Assembly (NCBI GenBank): GCA_002914845.1
Contig: JXTC01000369.1
Location: forward strand, 143,809 to 207,808
From: Trema orientale
Lineage: Eukaryota > Streptophyta > Magnoliopsida > Rosales > Cannabaceae
Direction of reading: 5' to 3'
DNA: 64,000 bases
Positions within the stretch are counted from its first letter, which is position 1. Every line of letters starts with the position of its first letter. The notes under the pieces were generated by a model, which saw nothing but the letters and a program-made list of their open reading frames with translations, searched no databases and was not told the origin of the DNA. The translations under genes and the position numbers were made by a program. Of the stretch, positions 59,813-64,000 are shown piece after piece.

Positions 59813-60239
59813 AGAAACAAAAGAAAGAACAAGAAGAAAGACCGAAACTCACTCCCAATTGCAACGTCTTCTTTTTCTCTATTTTTTTCTGGAAACCGGA
59901 AAGTTCACAATCACGTGAGATATATAAATATAGTATAGTAGATACAACGTATCTTGAAGCCCAGTAAGGATTCGGCAGACAGACTTAAGTTCCGGGCCGT
60001 GGTTGAGCTTGGGCTCGTAGTTAACCAATTAGCAACAAGTACAGGTAAAATTCCCATTTGGAGGTAGAGATAAACTGACTTACTTTGTTACTTTTAACAT
60101 AACCAAGTTAACAAACTAGTTGAAGCACTGGCACGTGCATCTTTTGCATTTTTTGCATGTTGTCTGACCAATAGGTTAACTTTAATAAATCTTTTATTTA
60201 CTTTGACAGTTGCTCCATCATTCGTTTTTGCTCCATCAT
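59810..60239. other. RAR1 promoter region
   Basis: About 430 bp between RAR1 and the LINE relic. No defined element beyond an imperfect 18-bp direct duplication of GCTCCATCATTCGTTTTT at about 60211-60247, next to the truncated LINE end. Confidence 0.45.
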
Positions 60240-62400
60240 TCGTTTCTAAATTTATGAATTACACCGTATGAAAAAAGGTGGATTGTCCTTCACTTATCTT
60301 GGTATTTCTCTATTTGTTGGGTCCCCCAAACGTTTTAATTTTCAACCACTGCTTGATAAGATCTATAACAATTTTGAGTATTGGAAAGGTTTACATCTCT
60401 TTATGCCAGGTAGAGTGAGTGTAACCAACTCAGTTATCATGAGTCAACTATCCTATTCTTTTCAAGTTTATCGATGGCCTGCTACTCTTCTAAAGGAGCT
60501 GATTTCTTAAATAAGAAACTTTTTGTGATCTGGTTCGACCAAGGTGGCTCAACCAATTATTGCCTTGTACTGCAAACCTAAGAAAGATGGGGGATTAGGC
60601 CTTCGGGATCCCATAATTCTCAATGCAGCTCTTTTAAAAAAACTATCTTGGAGCTTAATGATGGATGAGTTTTTCGTTTTCAAATTTCTGAGGAGGCGGT
60701 TCTTCTCCAATGTTTTTCCTAGCAAAGATTTTGGAAATCTTCTATTTGGTGCGGTTTAAGATCCCACGTTCAGTCTCTCCTTGAGGAGTCAATTTAGGTA
60801 GTCAAGAAACATTCCAAGATTCGTATTTGGTCGAATAATTGGCTAAGTTCTCCTTTAAATGGGATGATTGCTTATAATAATACTATGGAGCCTAACCTTG
60901 ATACTACAATTGGTGAGCTTGTTTCTAATTCAGAATGGTATTTACCTACTTCCTTTACTTCTAATTTTTCTTTGACTGCTGATGAAATCAAGAAGACTAT
61001 TATTTGTGACTCTCCAGATACTCTTATTTGGCTTCATTCTACTTCTGGTGAGGTTACTTGTGCGGACTCTTATAAGTCATTGGTTAGTTATATTAGGAAG
61101 GAAGGATGAGGGGATAAGTTCTGGGCTGGTTATATCCCCCCATCACGCTCCACGATTTTTTGGAGAGTACTTCAGGATAAATTTCTAATAGAATAGAATC
61201 TTATTAAGAGAGGCTTCAAAATGCCTTCTTGTTGTTGCTTTTGTTTCTCTCATGAAGAAAATTCTGACCGTCTTTTCATCTCTTGTAATTTTATAAGTAC
61301 TCTTTGGGGGGCTATCTCATCAGCTTTTAGGTATCGGATTCGTTTAGATGACACATTATTGACTTTTGGCTAGATGCTCTTGAAGCTAATATTAGCAGTC
61401 AAATTTCAAAAATTTGGAGAACTGCTATTGTGACTGCTATTTGGGTTATTTGGACTTCATGCAAAAAGCTATTATTTGATAATGAATCTACATCTATTCA
61501 CTCGGCCATTGCTTTAATTTGGTGAGCAGTTAGTGAGTCTAAATACTGTTGGTTTTGGCACTACGAAAAACTCTATGGAGGAGTTAGAAATTCTGAAATG
61601 ACTTCAAGTGAAGCTAAAACCTCCAAAATCGCAAAAAATTATTGAAGTGTCTTAGGATGCTCTTCCACAAGGCTAGTTGAAAGTCAACACAGATAGTGTT
61701 GCTCATGATTGTCCAGGCTTAACAGGTTGTGGTGGAATTTTTAGGACATTCCGGGATTTTTTTAGAGGTGGCTTTGTCATTCCTATTGGTAAAGCTTATG
61801 CTTTTGAGGTAGAGCTGGCAGCCGCTATTCATGCAATCTCTTATGCGTGGGATTTTGGGTGGACAAATATTAACTCGGCTTATCTTGTCACGGTTTTTAA
61901 GACTCGTTTAATGTCTGTTCCTTGGTGTTGGAAACTACCATGGATCTGTTGTATTGGACTGCTCTCTAACATGAACTTTCATGTTTTTCACATCTATCGA
62001 GAAGAAAATTCTATTCCAGATATTTTAGCATCTAGAGCTACGAGTGTTCAAGCCCCAACTTGGTGGCATACTGTGCTGATCTTCATCCATGCAACGATCA
62101 ATAAAGACCTTTCTGGACTATGTAATTTTCACTTTTTTTAGTGGCCCACACTGTAACACACTGTGCTCTTTTTCCTTTTTGTGATTTTTCTCTTTGGGTT
62201 TTATAACAAAAGGTTTTTTTTACTGAGGCATTGTTGGAAGGTAAAGACAATAGTTTTGTTTCGGCAGAACTATTTGGCTCTACCTAGGACTTTTCTTTTC
62301 TGTTTTTTAGTTGCTACCTCAATCCTTTTTAAGGATTATTTCTTTCTTAACGTTATGTATCTTTCTTTTTATTTTATTTTAATAAATTACCAGAAGATTT
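60240..62400 (+). mobile_element. Decayed LINE (non-LTR retrotransposon), 3' half
   Basis: The frame opens inside the reverse transcriptase tail: LSFTYLGISLFVGSPKRFNF, then WKGLHLFMPGRVSVTNSVIM and YSFQVYRWPATLLKELIS. Next is KPKKDGGLGLRDPIILNAAL (60570), a zinc-binding-like region with stops, and an RNase H domain at 61677-62141 (KVNTDSVAHD, CGGIFRTFRDFFRGGF, FEVELAAAIHAISYAWDFGW, HIYREENSIPDILAS). Several stops and frameshifts break it, and the 5' half is missing. The last ~260 bases are a non-coding 3' tail. It lies about 460 bp upstream of RAR1, pointing away from it. Confidence 0.88.
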
Positions 62401-63461
62401 CTTAGTCTCGTGCCCCATCAGGTTTCCAAGATGCTTCTTCTCAGTACAATTTTATCCAAAATAAAAAAAAAAAAGAGACCAAATATAAGGGAGAAAAAAA
62501 GGAGAGAAACGAATCTTTTATCAAAAAAAAAAAACTTAGAAAAAAAAATAATGATAATAGAAATAATAATAAAAGAAAATAATTTTTTTTGGGAAAAAAA
62601 CCAAAAGGTAAATTTTTTTTTAATAAAAAGGGGCAAAAAAGGATCTTTTTAGTAGAGAAAAATAAACAAACAATAAAATCTATTTTCCCTATAAAATTTA
62701 AATCGTAAAGAGGGGAAAAAGGACTAAAAAAAAGAAGACCAACACTTGTGGTTTGGATGAACTTTTTTGGAGGAAAACAACTGGCATTTTTTTATGTTAT
62801 ATATTTTCTCTAAATGACTTTTTAAAAACTAGTAATTTTAATAAATATAAAAATTTTCCTTAATCATTGGTTTAATCTAGCAATACTAGTATCTTACACC
62901 ACATGAGATAACATTCAATTCAATCACATCTTTTAAAATGAGACCACGCCATTTAAAGATATATGACTAAAAATAATATCACATCGTGGTGTAAATTTTT
63001 TGTGTAAGATTTTTGTGTCCAAATCTTTACTTATAACGAAATTATGTTTCCCACCGGCATAAAGAGGGGGAAAAAAATAAAACTAGTGTTATTTACTCTC
63101 TTTTTGGCTTATTAACATTGGCTTAAGATTTTAAATTTGGTTTTGACCAACACATTACCTACATTAGTTCATAAACAAAACGAGCAAAGGACCAAGTCCT
63201 GAGATTAAGATTGTAGAGTATTGCCATATTTCAATTCAGAGTTTTGAGATCGATAAAATTTCAGATCCATATTTCATAAAAACTCAATAGTGATTCTGAA
63301 AATGTCCACCTGGAACTGCAATTTCTTAAATCTACGGTATGTGGAGTAACTTTGCCACACTAATACAAATATAATCAGGTTACAAATGGTATAGACGAAA
63401 GTCTTTAATGACCACAAGAATTCCTATATACAATATCTAAAGAATACGGTGAAAGAATATA

Positions 63462-63500
<39 letters not shown>

Positions 63501-63669
63501 TAAGAACTACAAGCTATGTTTAAACAAAATTTAGTATTCTAATTGTCGTCTTCAACCTCAACTAAAAAATTAGCGTTGTACTTCCTTCAAATCCAGTTAT
63601 GTTTGCAAAATTGTTGCCAATAGAGCTGTAGACCCCGATGGACCACAAGACTTGGGAAAGAATGGATGG
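62401..63669. other. Gene-free right-hand region
   Basis: A-rich and T-rich low-complexity DNA (62410-62720), a MITE-like segment at about 62886-63021, and a TA/CA microsatellite at 63462-63500. No gene seen. Confidence 0.5.
62886..63021. repeat. MITE-like repeat related to the TPXL intron 2 insertion
   Basis: ACACCACATGAG near the left end and CATCGTGGTGTAA near the right end form an inverted repeat. The wording resembles 38064-38208. The ends are uncertain. Confidence 0.35.
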
Positions 63670-63711
63670 TCATAACATTCTGTTAAACGAGTCGATCATG
63701 GAGGCTTTCTC
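63670..63711 (-). CDS. Possible terminal exon of an unidentified gene
   Basis: On the minus strand a good acceptor (TTTTTACAG) is followed by 14 codons reading EKASMIDSFNRML and a stop. The peptide looks like a real C-terminus, but no upstream exon can be tied to it inside the window and I do not recognise the protein. It may equally be chance. Confidence 0.3.
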   Translation of the reverse strand, partial: EKASMIDSFNRML

Positions 63712-64000
63712 CTGTAAAAATTACAAGAAGAATAAAACGTAACTTAATGTGAATATAATGAAGACCAAGAAACACAATACAGAATCTCCTGTTCAATAAA
63801 AGGCATAAAATGTAGACGAGGCACAGGTTTCAACAACTACGTTTGCAGCCTAAGGTTTGGCTATGATTGTTTTCAGAAGAACTGTATGGCGTAATGCAAC
63901 TTGATTAAACATTCTCTTTCCTAACTGTAGGTGTAAAGAGTTGCGCCAAAAGGAAACTGCCTGAATTCAAGATTTATAGACAGAAAATCGGTCACATTGA

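Noticed and set aside
62163..62652. Phe- and Lys-rich open frames after the second LINE
   Set aside because: They lie in homopolymer-rich DNA in the LINE tail and beyond, with no protein character.
1..64000. tRNA genes, rRNA genes, known conserved plant microRNAs, CRISPR arrays and bacterial-style operons
   Set aside because: I looked for clover-leaf boxes, common mature microRNA sequences and regularly spaced repeats on reading through and found none; a covariance-model scan would be needed to exclude divergent RNA genes.

Overview
This window is AT-rich nuclear DNA from a flowering plant, most likely a eudicot. Genes have many short introns with GT..AG ends, the proteins match plant-only families (ERECTA-type receptor kinase, RAR1, A20/AN1 stress proteins, ACS10-type aminotransferase), and the spaces between genes are full of small transposons. 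I cannot name the species. There are no tRNA or rRNA genes, no CRISPR array, and nothing prokaryotic.

Layout, left to right. 2.0-3.6 kb: an intronless DUF3475/DUF668 gene (+). 3.6-10.6 kb: gene-free DNA with several MITEs. 10.6-24.4 kb: three tandem A20/AN1 zinc-finger (SAP) genes (+), separated by a repeated unit of about 5.4 kb. Unit 1 carries a 1430-bp hAT element, unit 2 carries a 680-bp Mutator-like foldback element, and both carry the same solo LTR. 25.9-27.1 kb: a two-exon DUF688-like gene (+), convergent with an ACS10-type aminotransferase gene (-, 27.5-29.4 kb). 30.3-32.0 kb: a decayed LINE. 32.5-33.3 kb: an ATS3/PLAT-type secreted protein gene (-). 37.5-43.0 kb: a 17-exon TPX2-like spindle gene (+). 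43.6-49.9 kb: a complete 27-exon ERECTA-LIKE 1 receptor kinase gene (-). 50-57.4 kb: gene-free DNA with MITEs. 57.4-59.8 kb: RAR1 (-). 60.2-62.4 kb: a second decayed LINE. The last 350 bases may hold the final exon of another minus-strand gene.

I reconstructed the gene models by hand from splice sites and reading-frame continuity. ACS10, ATS3, TPXL, ERL1 and RAR1 each close to an exact multiple of three with no internal stop, which supports them strongly. The genes are functionally unrelated (stress response, cell division, stomatal and organ patterning, immunity), as expected for a plant chromosome arm. I saw no new multi-gene system. The most informative material is the SAP array. It records a datable order of events (solo LTR, then tandem duplication, then one hAT and one Mutator-like insertion, each with a matching empty site in the sister unit), and all three promoters keep a perfect three-unit heat-shock element. 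A second theme is a set of foldback elements with 9-bp target duplications and similar GGG termini, plus a MITE family found only inside TA microsatellites.
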